Of a stretch of 64,000 bases of DNA, positions 35,749 through 47,829 are shown one piece after another. Source of the stretch: Phallusia mammillata (Eukaryota; Chordata; Ascidiacea; Phlebobranchia; Ascidiidae). How positions within the stretch are numbered: position 1 is the first letter of the stretch; each line of letters opens with the position of its first letter. The notes beneath the pieces were generated by a model that saw only the letters and a list, made by a program, of their open reading frames with translations, made no database searches and was not told the DNA's origin. Both the position numbers and the translations under genes were made by a program. The stretch spans positions 210,460 to 274,459 of the forward strand of contig QLIY01000052.1 of the NCBI GenBank assembly GCA_003260075.1, in the 5' to 3' direction.

Positions 35749-38700
35749 TTAAACTTTTTCGGTGATCATCGCTTTGACAGCATGTTGATTCTTCAGCCTT
35801 TCTGTATTCTGTAAAACAAAAAAAGTTGTTGAGCTAATAATGTGGTTTCGTAAAACGGGTTGTCTTTACGCAAATTGCGCCAAACAAGTATAATCCAAAA
35901 TGTGGCACATACCTTAAAAATCCTAAAGTGAAAGTCATTCCAATATTTATCTATTAAAAAGAAGCGGATATTACACGCTACTAGACTGAATTTTGCAAAA
36001 AATCAAGTCTTACCTTGTTGTTTCGTTTGTTTAGCGAATCCATACTGACTGTTGTTTCACCTCTAATTGGTTCTAATCTCGCTAGGCGCTTAATTCAGAC
36101 ACATTTACGCAGACAGACACACATCAGACAAACCACTCCACCCCAACATTCAATTTGATACCAACCCCGGCTTACCCCAGAATACACGCCGTGTAATCCA
36201 ACTTCACTTTGTTGCAGTTCGTTAGTTTGGTTGCTATTGTCAATAGAACCACCTGTAATTTCAATTTAGTAGTAATTGCAGATAAGTTACTTTCTTGCAA
36301 TTGTGGACTAAGTATTGGCCTATTTTGACACCGGATTGTCGAGGTTTGTCCCCAAAAACCAAAAAAGTACTAGGGCCCCAGACCACTGACTTTTTAGGTT
36401 TCGTAGAAAGTTTTTTTTTACCTTCCAATACGCTTAAGATCGATGTCTGTATAGCCTTGACGATATTATCAAGATCCTTGAAGGTCTGTAGAGTTCGAAC
36501 GCTGTCGTTTTTTCCCTCAACTCCGTTGGCAATAATCTGTTTTTATGCAAAAAAACATAACTCTGCAACAATGACTCTTAAGAGTTCCCAACAGCATCTT
36601 TCCAGAAATGCGAAAAATTAACTGTCGTTAATTAAATTATGCAGTTTGTTTTGTTTACTTGTAATCTGCTTTGAAAGTTGTAGGCTACATGTAGTGGCAA
36701 TTATGAAAATCGTGTGTCTTAATCAACATTTTTATCTTTTTTTACTGTCATTCGAAAATGCTTTAATTTTTTTATTTATCTATTATTTGGTCTTTTTTTC
36801 TTGTGGCCACCACCTTAACGTCACCAACTCGCAACGTTTGGTGGGGTTTTCGCATATTAGCCCAACGATTTAGCAATTTCAGTTAGGAACTCAGGAATAG
36901 CTTCTTTCAGAGGTGTGAGCACCCGTGGTTAGGAATCTCATTTCCACACCCTTACTTGCAGTTCCTTTAAAATGAATTCTGCGACGCCAATTGCAAATAT
37001 ATCAATGCTGCTATTCCGAATCTCCTCGCTGACAGTTTGCAGTTTACTGGCATCATTTGATCTATAAACGAAAACATTGCGTTTGACTATGCAAGTAAAG
37101 TAAACCTCGTTAATCCGGGCCCGGTTGCCTAAAAAGATATCCGGATCATGCGAAGATCCGGTTTAACCGACATCGATTAGCCCAAGCCTTACCACGTTAC
37201 AAATCAATTGTACCTCGAGTTTTGTCCGAATTATGGGAAGATCCGGATTAGCCGAAACCGGTTAACCGTGGCTTATGTATTCCCAAACTTATCATAGTAT
37301 AGCAGAATTTAAACAATTTTAGACATAACAACTCAAGTGTACAATGCAAACTCACCTTCCGTCTGTTACAACAATAATCATTNCTCAAGTGTACAATGCA
37401 AACTCACCTTCCGTCTGTTACAACAATAATCATTTTGTTGGTGTTTTTGTCGTTATATCGTGAAGAGTTTTGAAACTCCAAATGTGTAAGACCGAGGCCG
37501 GCTGCTGTGTACGTCGTACTTCGTGCGTAGACAATGTTCCAAACCGCTGCCTGCATTAAAAAAATCTAAATAAAAACTTAACTTCATGCGAATGTTGTCT
37601 TCGGTTTAATCTTATTGCCCCCGCTTCCTATGTACGGGCTGCAATTTGCTTCTATTACAGAAATGGTTAAGTTACCCTTCTGTTCAAAAGCAGTGAGTCA
37701 CCCTCGATCTTTAAGCGGTTAAAAAACGCTTTGCAAAGTAAAGGCTGACGCACACACGATGCGATGAAAGAGATTTATTGTCGCAAAGATTTTGCAAAAA
37801 ATAAAAAATAAAAAAAATAACGTGTTTGCATAAACCGTTTCAATCAAATTGCTCACAAAGTGTTATTTCCACGAAAATTCAATAATAATGAATGAGTATT
37901 TGGTTGGTTTCCTGCGTTAGTAGCGTTACTCACTCAAAACAAATAAACCCAGAAATAAGTTAAAAGATATCAGCTTTTTGGGTCAAAAATAGTATTGATG
38001 TTTTGTCAATTTGCATTACAGACTTGTTTACGCACCTCAAACGAAGCGTGATCCTTATACTGACCCAATCTCACTTCTACCCGCGTTCTGGTTTGCTCTG
38101 TCAGCGGCTTCCTAACACACGTAAAAATCACACATGATTGATGATGTTACCCAATGTTCTATGTTATGTTACAAAAGTTCACAACTATAACTGATAGTCC
38201 TTTTACGTACAGTACATTGAAAAGGGTCTGTCCAGAACAGAAACGTCCATGATAGTTTATGCTGTTTGCCAACAATATGGTATTAGGCATTTTGCTGCAG
38301 CATTTTTCTTTTACGGCTAATCTTTAAACTAGTTTTTTCCCCAATATTTTCTATTGACAGAATTAACCCTTTTTATAAAGTCAGCTGGTCTGTCGACCGT
38401 CACGTACCCTTTTACTGGGAAGTTTTTTTAATTATGATACATTCACATACCTATTTGTTTGCAAACTCAATATGTTTTCTAAATATTCGTAACCTACGTG
38501 TTATCGCTATATCCATATTGAACCACTCCGACGTTAACAGTGCTGAGGTCAAACTTGGACGTAACGTTAATCACCCATTCCTTGACTAGATCGAAGTTGT
38601 CTTCTCCAACCGAGCCTGATCCATCCAGGGTAAACATAAGGTCGATGTTAGGAGTTGGACATTCTGCAAACCACACACTTGTTTATTTCAATAATGGTTT

Positions 38701-40274
38701 AAAACAGCCGTTCCAAAATGGGCCCCGCTATCTCACAAATGTCCATACACAGGTGTTATTGATACTTGTGCAAGGCCGTAAGATTAAACGGTTTACTTTA
38801 TGTATAATCGTTTTGTTATTAAAGCGCCGTTTTTTATACCATATGCTGTATATTATCAATACCAGTCCCTTTTTTATTATTTCCAGTAACCTACTTTTAC
38901 TGTGACATACTTTGGCAACAGATTGTTAAAACATTAACCACAATTTAGTAAAGAGGTTTTGTTGTTTATGTAACATTTTTATCTGTTTTTTATTCCCTGG
39001 TCACACATTATTTGCGTTTTATGCCAACTTTACTTGTAGCTGTTGCCCCGTCGTCCGTCCAACTCATTCCAAAATCAACAGAAGTGTAACAGACACCAGT
39101 AGAAAAATACTTGTCTGAGCAATTTCGTGTTCTCAACGGGGCGCAGACCTACATAAAACACGTTATTGCTTTAGCCACTAACCTGCGCTAGAGGGTCGCA
39201 GTTTTGCAAACGCCGCTAAACGTGTATTTACGTTTTTTTTAATTTTACTTCAAGCTGTTTTATTACTGTTGATTTGAATCTCAGTGAGTAATCGTTTTTC
39301 AAATTAAGCGGTCAAATGTTTCGCTTTTGGTGCTACAGTTTGGGCAAATATATCGTTTTGCGTCGGCAACAATTAGAGAACAGTTTGCAGTTAAATTTAT
39401 TGTATGAGTGGTATAAAAAGAAAATCATGCGATTCGTTTGTTCTTTGCAGTTTTTGCAGGAATGCTTTATCATTCCGTGTTTCCAGCGTTTATACTTGAA
39501 ATTACGCAATTTACGAAAGTTTGGTCACGTGCATCCCTAATGTTGGGCAAATAAACTGTACACCCTTTTGATAATTAGCAATGCAAACCTAATAGCTGTC
39601 AAAACAATATTAATTTACCGTTACAGTGTCGTTGTCAGGTAGAGCAGATACATGAAGTCCAAGTGCATCACCATGTGATATTTCACCAGGGTCAGGATTA
39701 CCAGGAACCAAGGTTTCGCAGGTGACATTTGGATGTGCAAAGCTGAATTCACAAGCTTGAATGTTTCCTGGTGCCAAGTTGCTCTGCTCCGCGCCGTTAT
39801 TTACCTGGACAACTCCTTCAGCTAAGCCCGCGTCTTTTGGTGCCCCGATAAGAAACCTTCAAAGAATATCAGGTTGTTAAAGAGTAGATTTCGTCACCAT
39901 CTGCAAGGAACATTTAGGTGTTATAGCTTGATGTTTTTCACAACTTTACTTTTTGTGAAGACCTTTGGGCCCAAATATAAACTGTTGGTTTGGCGACCAT
40001 AGCAAACAATTTCCGTGTAAAAATTGAACCCACTAAACTTGCTATGTTTTAGTCAACCTTTTTCTACTTAGCTCAGCATAAATACTTCCAACATATAAAT
40101 TTAACGTCCTTACTGAACTCGAGGAGGATTGTACAACGTATTCGGCTTCAATGAAAAACTGTGTCCGAAAAACGAAGCTGTTTCAGAACCCGTCGAGCTA
40201 GAATTCATGTTTTCCTCGGCATTATCAGTTATGCTCCGAGTTTCAAGGATCGCAACATTCCACCCAAAAACTAA
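35749..40274 (-). CDS. Integrin alpha-like protein with I domain, short tail (copy 2, 5' partial)
   Basis: Twelve minus-strand exons join in phase: 40274-40114 (5' cut by a G run), 39856-39619, 39148-39034, 38663-38498, 38111-38036, 37550-37408, 37061-36956, 36536-36422, 36252-36176, 36044-36014, 35950-35913, 35808-35749. About 440 aa remain. Blade motifs (SFFGHSFSLKPN; FLIGAPKDAG) and an I domain with DxSxS (LMFTLDGSGSVG), TYTAAG and VVTDGR are clear. Exons of 238, 76 and 143 nt equal those of the neighbouring copy, so they are tandem paralogues. After LHGVYSG three small exons continue in frame as a basic tail (YGFAKQTKQQDKYWND to AMITEKV) and stop, with no membrane helix. The signal peptide exon is lost at the G run. 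Tail exons rest only on splice-site logic. Confidence 0.72.
37101..37272. mobile_element. Pogo/Tigger-like MITE
   Basis: CCTCGTTAATCCGG near 37105 and CCGGTTAACCGTGG near 37257 form terminal inverted repeats. Internal GAAGATCCGG words recur. The style is that of pogo-type non-autonomous elements; a TA target duplication could not be fixed. It lies in an intron of integrin-like copy 2. Confidence 0.55.
37331..37434. repeat. Single-N joint with exact short duplication
   Basis: About 50 bases left of the N at 37383 are repeated exactly to its right, including the 3' end and donor of the I-domain exon at 37550-37408. Only the right copy is contiguous with that exon. Confidence 0.88.

Positions 40275-40344
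<70 letters not shown>
40275..40344. repeat. Poly-G run, 70 bases
   Basis: A 70-base G run sits exactly where the signal-peptide part of integrin-like copy 2 should be. Flanks are not duplicated, so sequence is probably missing. Confidence 0.85.
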
Positions 40345-40346
<2 letters not shown>

Positions 40347-40445
40347 TTCTCTTGACCTAACCAGCTGTTCAGACTGTTTTCTGTAGTCTCTTATACGCTT
40401 GCTGTTTTCTAGGTCTTACTAAAATGTGTCCAAAACACACAGAAC

Positions 40446-40670
40446 ATATGCAACAGTTTCACCACCTTTGTCTAATCAGGGTTTGTATTCAAGTAAAAAC
40501 GGTTACTGTCCACTGGCAGATTCAATTCTGGCGCTGATACATTGCCCCGATGAGGGGGGGGGGACTATGCAACAGTTTCACCACCTTTGTCTAATCAGGG
40601 TTTGTATTCAAGCAAAAACGGTTGCTGTCCACTGGCAGATTCAATTCTGGCGCTGATACATTGCCCCGAT
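40446..40670. repeat. Near-identical direct duplication around a G run (40554-40563)
   Basis: About 107 bp from 40446 recur from 40564 with few substitutions. Confidence 0.9.
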
Positions 40671-40914
40671 GACTCGTTATGTTGGCTGATTGATTAAATG
40701 AGCGTGTAAGCTACGACGTCACAACCCTGCATCACACACTAACGCTCTTTCCGGTTAGCACAAGGTAAACCAGACGATGACAACAGACCCGACGTAACAG
40801 TTCGACTGATTGCTGCGTTGCTCCCCGATCTGCACCCGGCGCCACTTTACAATTTACATGCAAATTTGACCTACTTATTTATGTAAAAATGCGTTGGTAT
40901 GACCAACACACGTT

Positions 40915-41143
40915 TCAAGATTTACGCTTAAGCGCGATCAGTCAAAAAGGCATTTGGTTCACAAAATGTGCTTTTGCATTTAACCTCTGGTAAAAAATGT
41001 CTGAACCATTAAAAAAATCGTTTTTTTGTCCGTTATTTCCCCTTTTGTCTTTTTTAATTGGGGGGGGGGTCAAGATTTACGCTTAAGCGCGATCAGTCAA
41101 AAAGGCATTTTTTTTCGTCCGTTATTTCCCCTTTTGTCTTTTT
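40915..41143. repeat. Direct duplication around a G run (41060-41069) with a deletion in copy 2
   Basis: The start (TCAAGATTTACGCTTAAGCG) and end (CGTCCGTTATTTCCCC or similar) of the block recur, but copy 2 lacks about 70 internal bases. This is an indel difference of the kind seen between alleles. Confidence 0.82.
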
Positions 41144-41577
41144 TAAGTTAATATTCTCAATTGTTTTGCGTTGTGTTTGTTTGTTAGTTTTTTTCTTATT
41201 CTGTTACCAGTAAGAACCTTTCGCTTATTGGTAGTATAGTATAATTGATTTCATTAGCGGCGTCAAAAAGGTTATTTGCACGTCATGATAGTTGGTCAAT
41301 TTGGGTCACTTTTATGTTTAGAAATGACGGTGTAAACGAAATGAGGATGCTTACTACTACTTCCGACGTGTAAAGCTAAACACAGTGATGTTGTCATGAT
41401 GTTGGTTATTTGGGAAGGTAAGGTTTTACGGTTTGGTCTGTTTTAGCTGATTGCATGACAATCTCTTGCATGGACTTTTTTGTGCTACCCTGGAACGTTG
41501 TTAGCCCAAAGAATTGTTTTTCACTGTATGCATTATGGTTGAATGAATTCTAAGTCTCAATTACTTGGAAAGAGATT

Positions 41578-41860
41578 GCCACACTGGAAAGCAACAACAC
41601 ATTCAGGTACTCGTGCTTCGTGATTCATTGCTGCTAATTGAAGCAACGCTAAAAATTGGTTGTAAGACGCAACTCCCGACTATGCATCACAAAAATGCGT
41701 CATCTTACCAAGGGGGGGGGGGCCACACTGAATAGAAACAACACATTCAGGTACTCGTGCTTCGGTGATTCATTGCTGCTAATTAAAGCGGCGCTAAAGA
41801 TTGTTTGGAAGACGCAACTCCCGACTATGCATCACAAAAATGCGTCATCTTACCAAATGT
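41578..41860. repeat. Near-identical direct duplication around a G run (41712-41721)
   Basis: About 134 bp from 41578 recur from 41722 with substitutions and small indels. Confidence 0.88.
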
Positions 41861-44800
41861 TGAAACTACCTTGAGGTATGCAACAACTAGGTATCAGAAC
41901 TTTTAACTCTTTGTATGCTACACTGGACGGCTCTTAAAGAATTTCACGTTAACATGGTACCATTCCATATGCGCCATCCAAGCCCAACTTGAAATACTTT
42001 AACTCACATCGATATTTGTTGAAGTTTACCACGGGTAATAGATCCAACACTTTAACCAAGAAAAGGGGGGAATGTGGCTTCTACTTTTAGTAAAGAAATA
42101 ATACCCAGAATTGAATAATAGTCTACAGTTAACTATTTATTTGAAGTGGATAGGTCCTCCTGAGGAACTTTCTACTTGCTGTTCTTCACAACGATCATTT
42201 GAATGAAAAACATTTTTTTCGATTGCAGTTGTAGGTTTGATGTGTATTGTTATTATTAGGGTAAGTATTTTAAAATTTGCGATCGTGATTTGAAGTGACA
42301 AGGTACCTGCAGCTAACAAGGCCCATTAAAAAACTATTGCGTATAACTGAAAAACCATTTAACCGTTCCAGGCCAAATTCGGCATGATTGTTGCAGAGGT
42401 TGATATTAAACATCCATTAAATTTTGAGGGCGTTTGCAAGTTTTGTTTTTGTAGGATAACAGTTTAAAAAAAATTAAAACTTGGGCCTTAATACAAACCT
42501 ATGCTGTTAATAAAGCCCAACATTTTCATGTTTTTAAAAATAGTCTAGAAACCAATCAGACTCATTTATACTTTGCTTCGGTCAAATAAAAGTTCAAACA
42601 AGCAACGTTATTAACTTATATTACACATATACTGTTAACTAAGACATATCTGAAGGTACTAAAAAAAGAATAAACGACCCCTTGACATTTGATAACCAAA
42701 AATACTAATCGAAAGATTACTTCCACAAACATCTTATTCGGACATTTTATCTCCCTAAGAAAGCAAAAAAGCAAATTTTGTGCATATCAGTCGCTTTTAC
42801 TATAAAAGAGACTTGAGAAAATAACAAATTATCGTTGGGCCTTATTGCAAGCAATGCCTGATAAACAAAACCGTAATAAAATTTATTTGAAGTAATTCTT
42901 TTTTCCAGATCGGATAATGCTCCAATTAAACTAAAATGACCCCATTACTAATATATCTTAATAAGTTTTCATTTCGACAACACAACCTTTTCATTTTTGC
43001 TATCAATTTTAACAAAAAATAATAAAAAGTTGAAAATAAACCCTTCTTAATTTGGATTGGTCATGATAACAATAACATATAACTTGCAGGTCCAAAACTT
43101 TATAAATCATTTTAAGTACATATATATTTTAAAATTACATCAAAACGGAAGCATTTTTTCTGGCACATAAAAAAATATTAGCAGTGGGCCTTATTACCTT
43201 CCGGGCCTATATACCTTCAGGTACCTCACTATCAGCTGGTGGTGTTTTTATTCAAACAAGTATAGCAGGCATTTCAGATAGCTTTGGGAAATGTAGTGAA
43301 TGATTGGAATTCCAACTTCTTTATTGATGTAAGCTACCGGTTGTTGCAAACATTGTTTGACTAAAATGTGAAAAGAAAACACCCGAAAAAACTAAGGTAT
43401 GACTTATATGCATGCAATTTCTTTTCCGTGTTTCAATAGCAAAGTTATTACACAAGCCTTGCTCAAAATATACATTCCTGCCCATTGTGACTTGTGAGCA
43501 CACCGGTGTACACGGAAGGTCATACATGTCGAGGGAAAAACCCACCATTAAAGACCACATTTTCGAAATTGGCTTAAACTCAGACGACCTTTATGTATAG
43601 TACATAGAATTCTATTCCTGTCTTTAATACTCATTGGCTCATGAATCTTGGGGAGTCTAATCAACTCCTGGATTGAGGATGATGAAACATATTTGAGCGG
43701 TTTATTGGACTTGATCAACCTATAAGGCGGAAAAATCGATCACAACCAACATGTCAAGAGGAAGCAGTCCTCTATACAATTTGTCATACTGACAAAAGTT
43801 TTCTGCAAATAGGTAATATATTAGTGGCTAGACTGGTCAAAGTTATTCCCGTTTCTTGTCGAAGTCGTCTCCTCACATATATTAACTCATTTGTCAAATA
43901 GTTTTGTGCACCGAAGTAACAATAGGCTACGCTTATGTCTTATACCTACTTTAGTAGGTTACACAAGAGGCAAGTAACGTTTTTTAAGTAAATTGGCGTA
44001 TAAATTAATCATTTTAAAAGTTTAAACATGTGATAGGCATGTCTTCCCATAATTCTGTGACCGGAAATATCGTTCAGTGGCAAAACAAAAATAAGTGCAG
44101 TTTTAAAACCATCATAATGCCGCAAAGAAAGCAATCGCGTCGAAGATCCGATAAGTGCCGCAAACCAATTTATTGGAACAGTTAGGGTTGGCCACAGCGC
44201 GGTAATATACACATACCGTTGCTACGATTTGCATTTACAGACATTTAAGGGCAGGTTTGTGTTGTTACCGGGTGGTAAGATTTTTCGCAATTTAACTATA
44301 ACTCGGCATGTATTGTAAGCTTTGGTGAATACAAAAAAATAGAAGTCCTAATTGCATTATTTCAAAATTAAGTTGCTCAGATTGAAAAAAATGATTGTCA
44401 TTGTGATTTTTGAAATGTTGGTACAGACCTTCGGGGTATCTATCTTTTAAACTAAAGCAGAAAAATACTTTTCAGGTAAATAAATAAATTCATTTTTTTG
44501 CACGCGTGGTCTCGTAATTATAACCACTAATCGGTTACAACTTCCGTAACGTCAATCTAATTAATTGATAATTGTGTACGCCGACAATAAAATCCACCCC
44601 TAATTATACTTCCGTTGTGTCGGTTGAATAGTTCACATGTAAAAAAGGTGAATTTATGGATAAAACTTTATTCAATTGCATTGGTGTTGGTTGTTACCCT
44701 GGTAACTTTTTATATTTCGAGGTTGCACGCTGATGCAATGGGCACAAAAGCAAACCGCAAATTGGCAAAAAGTGAATACGAATCGGTACACTATTAATTT

Positions 44801-45420
44801 TTTTCTGACTGTGTCTACAAAAATGTTTGTAACCTTTTACTTAATGATTTGTGGACATTTTTTTTCATAACGTGTTCATATGAATTGACAAACAACAACA
44901 CTTTACTCACTGAGACCGCATGCATTCAATACTATGTCGTCACCATTTTCTGAATGTCTGACAAAGGAGGCGTCATCGCTTAATTAAGATCCAGCGCAAA
45001 TAAACAAGGGTGCTGTGACTGATTGGTTAATTGTTGTACGACCCCTCTCAATTAAACGGAAATGCGATGTTATTGCTGACATGCGTTCATATCCGGCAAT
45101 AGTACGTATACATTTGCAAAGGTGTGCTATTCATGTGGCTGTGCATAATGATGATGATGATGCACCTGCAATTAATAGTTTTTCTGCTATTGTTTGCTTC
45201 GAAATGTGTGCCAGTGTGACGTGAGGTATTGTTAGTTATTAGTGATGTTGTCATTTTAACAGACACTGCCCCAGTTAAATGTACTAAGTAAAATATGGCC
45301 CCTCAGACAGTTTTCATGCTTAACAGTCAAAACATTGCATTAACACCAAGCTCTGCACAAATGCATTTTTGTCGAACAAATAGTAAACGCATATGTTACT
45401 AAGTTTAAAGAGCTCTTCTG

Positions 45421-45534
45421 GCAAATGTGATTTTATTCCAACGTTTCGACGTCCTATACAGGTCGTCTTCATCAGGGTAAATAACACTGAATGCGACTAG
45501 TACAGTGCACGATAAACAAAGGAAAAAAAGAATG
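45421..45534. repeat. Possible retroelement-derived terminal segment
   Basis: The plus-strand text CAACGTTTCGACGTCC ... GTCGTCTTCATCAGGG (reverse: CCTGATGAAGACGAC ... GTCGAAACGTTG) has the style of termini seen on Penelope-like elements in animals. No reverse transcriptase frame is present. Confidence 0.3.
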
Positions 45535-45568
45535 NACAGTGCACGATAAACAAAGGAAAAAAAGAATG
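45501..45568. repeat. Single-N joint with exact short duplication
   Basis: About 33 bases left of the N at 45535 (starting ACAGTGCACGATAAAC) are repeated exactly to its right. Confidence 0.85.
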
Positions 45569-46012
45569 GAACGCAAGCACGTCACAACGCAACGAAAACA
45601 CCTACTGCATATCCTACTACTACATACCGTTTAACATGAAAAAAAAAATGTTTGATTTATCTATGGAAAAGGGATTAACAAAACGTATGTTAAAACTATG
45701 GTGTCAAGGTTTAAATTCTTACGTCGTTTACAAGTGCATTTGTTTACTGTTCTGGTTTATTTGTTACATAATGCGTAAAGTTGCGAGACAGCGTGTTTAG
45801 GTAAACTGCTGATTTGGACCACGTATAAATCTATAAAACATTTGTATGGATGCTAGTGCTTATCACTGCTGATAAACTATTCTTTACCAATAAATACAAT
45901 GTATGGTCTTGTGAAATGACAAATGATTTACAAATATCAGAATATATGAAGGCGGTCCTTATGTTGTTGCCAAACCACTAACTTACACAAATGATAAAGC
46001 AATGTGTATTCT

Positions 46013-46231
46013 ATTGATTGCGTGTTTGTTTTCTTGTTGCTTACGAGAGAAGTTTATCCACTAGTGATTACGCAAAAGCACCTTGGTGAACGCTGATATC
46101 CTGTCGTGTACCGAGGGGGGGGGGATACTGATTGCGTGTTTGTTTTCTTGTTGCTTACGAGATAAGTTTATCCACTAGTCATTACGCAAAAGCACCTTGG
46201 TGAACGCTGATATCCTGTCGTGTACCGAGAA
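46013..46231. repeat. Near-identical direct duplication around a G run (46115-46124)
   Basis: About 100 bp ending CGTGTACCGAG recur after the G run with two or three substitutions. Confidence 0.9.
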
Positions 46232-47540
46232 ATAATCCACATCTTTACTGGAATTCAATGTAAACGTGTTGTCAGAGGCAATTGTGGTGCAAATGTGCTT
46301 CGACTCAATAAAGGCATTTTGAATTAAACCTGGCATCAGTACGCTGTGAAAATGTCAAAAGATTTTCCCAATTCTGCCTAAATTAGGCCCATGTGATAAT
46401 TGCCATATGGTTCATTGTCGTTCTGCAAACTCTGGTGCTTATTTTAATGGATCTTTTGGTTTGATTGGTTATGCTTTCATGAACGACTTCTGCAAAACTA
46501 GTCCCAATACCAAGAAAACCGTTTTAACAGTTTCTAACATTTTATCAACATTAGTAATTATTTTCCAATAGTTTATGATAGGCCTACATATTTACGTACG
46601 CTACATATGAAAGCAATTATCCGTGTAATGAAACCCGCTTATCATACCCATTTATTTACATTTTTGTAAAGGGGTGCAAATGGTCAAATGTATTGTTGTT
46701 TTGTGCGGAAGTATTGTCTCCTGTTGAACTTTAATATACGGATAAGCTCTCTACTGCATCCAGTGGGCATTATATAGATTATTTGCTTTGTATCTAGTTT
46801 TGTTTGTGGCCGTATTTGTTGGATACCTAAACCAAAACTGAAATGACAGAAAATACGAAGCTTCACATTATAAAGGTGCAGTATTTTGTATTTACGCTTG
46901 ATTTCAGCAATAGTATGTTACAGTTTAAGGTTTTGCAATTTTTAGATCACTTGAGCACATCAAGATCTATAGTTTTATCTAAATTCAATTAACGCGATTA
47001 ATCTTAACTAACAACCCCTTGTTTATTTAGGTCTGTTTGTTAATTGGTTGATTCAGTTCAATTGTATAATCACTGTAGTCAACTACTGCTATAATCATTC
47101 TAAAATAAGACATTTTGCACTGTAATTTCACATTTGTTTTTGTTAGCTTTAAATAATATGAAATATGTTTTCACAAAAATACTTTTAATCGGCAGAAATA
47201 GACTCGTGTTTGAGGTACTTGTATTGAGTTATGATTTGTCAACTGCATGTCGTTTTTTAAACAATTTTGCTGTTGCTTTCAATATCTTTCTGCGAAAAAA
47301 AACTTTCAGTTACAGTTTGCCTTACAATTTTCTTCCAAATTCGATTAATTCCGGTAGCAGAAAATAAATGTTGACATTTTCTCGACTCAAGCTATTGAAA
47401 CAAAATTCATTACGTAAAATACATGTGATTTTAAATGCACTTAAAGTATTTCTAATTGGGCAGCGCTACTAGACACCATAACTCACATCAGAAAAAGTTT
47501 ACTAAATTCCGATAGGTGGCGCAAAGAGAACAGAAATTTA

Positions 47541-47543
<3 letters not shown>

Positions 47544-47606
<63 letters not shown>
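47544..47606. repeat. Poly-G run, about 63 bases
   Basis: A long G run with no flanking duplication, about 220 bp downstream of the GPCR stop codon on its strand. Possible missing sequence. Confidence 0.85.
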
Positions 47607-47607
<1 letters not shown>

Positions 47608-47829
47608 GACGAACTTAATTTGAGGTTAGAAACTATGTTTTTAAGTTAGTTTTAGCTCATTTAATTATAAAACCGCACCCTCAACCCAAATAGCAATTTT
47701 AAACTTGTAAACATTCGCTAGTGTACGTTACTTCCGTTTATCTGCGTTTAGCAAACTTTGTCTGATGTGAGTTAGTAAGTTGGTGCCGTTTAATTTCAAT
47801 CTTTAAGTATTCTGCAAGCCTAAATTTAC

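Larger units (their letters stand above)
41861..47543. other. Gene-poor region, no complete gene recognised
   Basis: Open frames here (43321-43600, 44009-44212, 45015-45224, 46684-46866, 47134-47367) show no motif, cross-strand overlap or convincing splice context. One stretch, 44651-44797, reads as a hydrophobic helix (LYSIALVLVVTLVTFYIS) followed by a short tail ending EYESVHY and could be the last exon of a membrane protein; it has no in-frame upstream ATG and no partner exon was found. Repeats at 45420-45568 and 46013-46231 are listed separately. Confidence 0.5.

Noticed and set aside
40129-40386. Open frame with a long glycine tract
   Set aside because: The glycines come from the 70-base G run; the minus strand here encodes the start of integrin-like copy 2.
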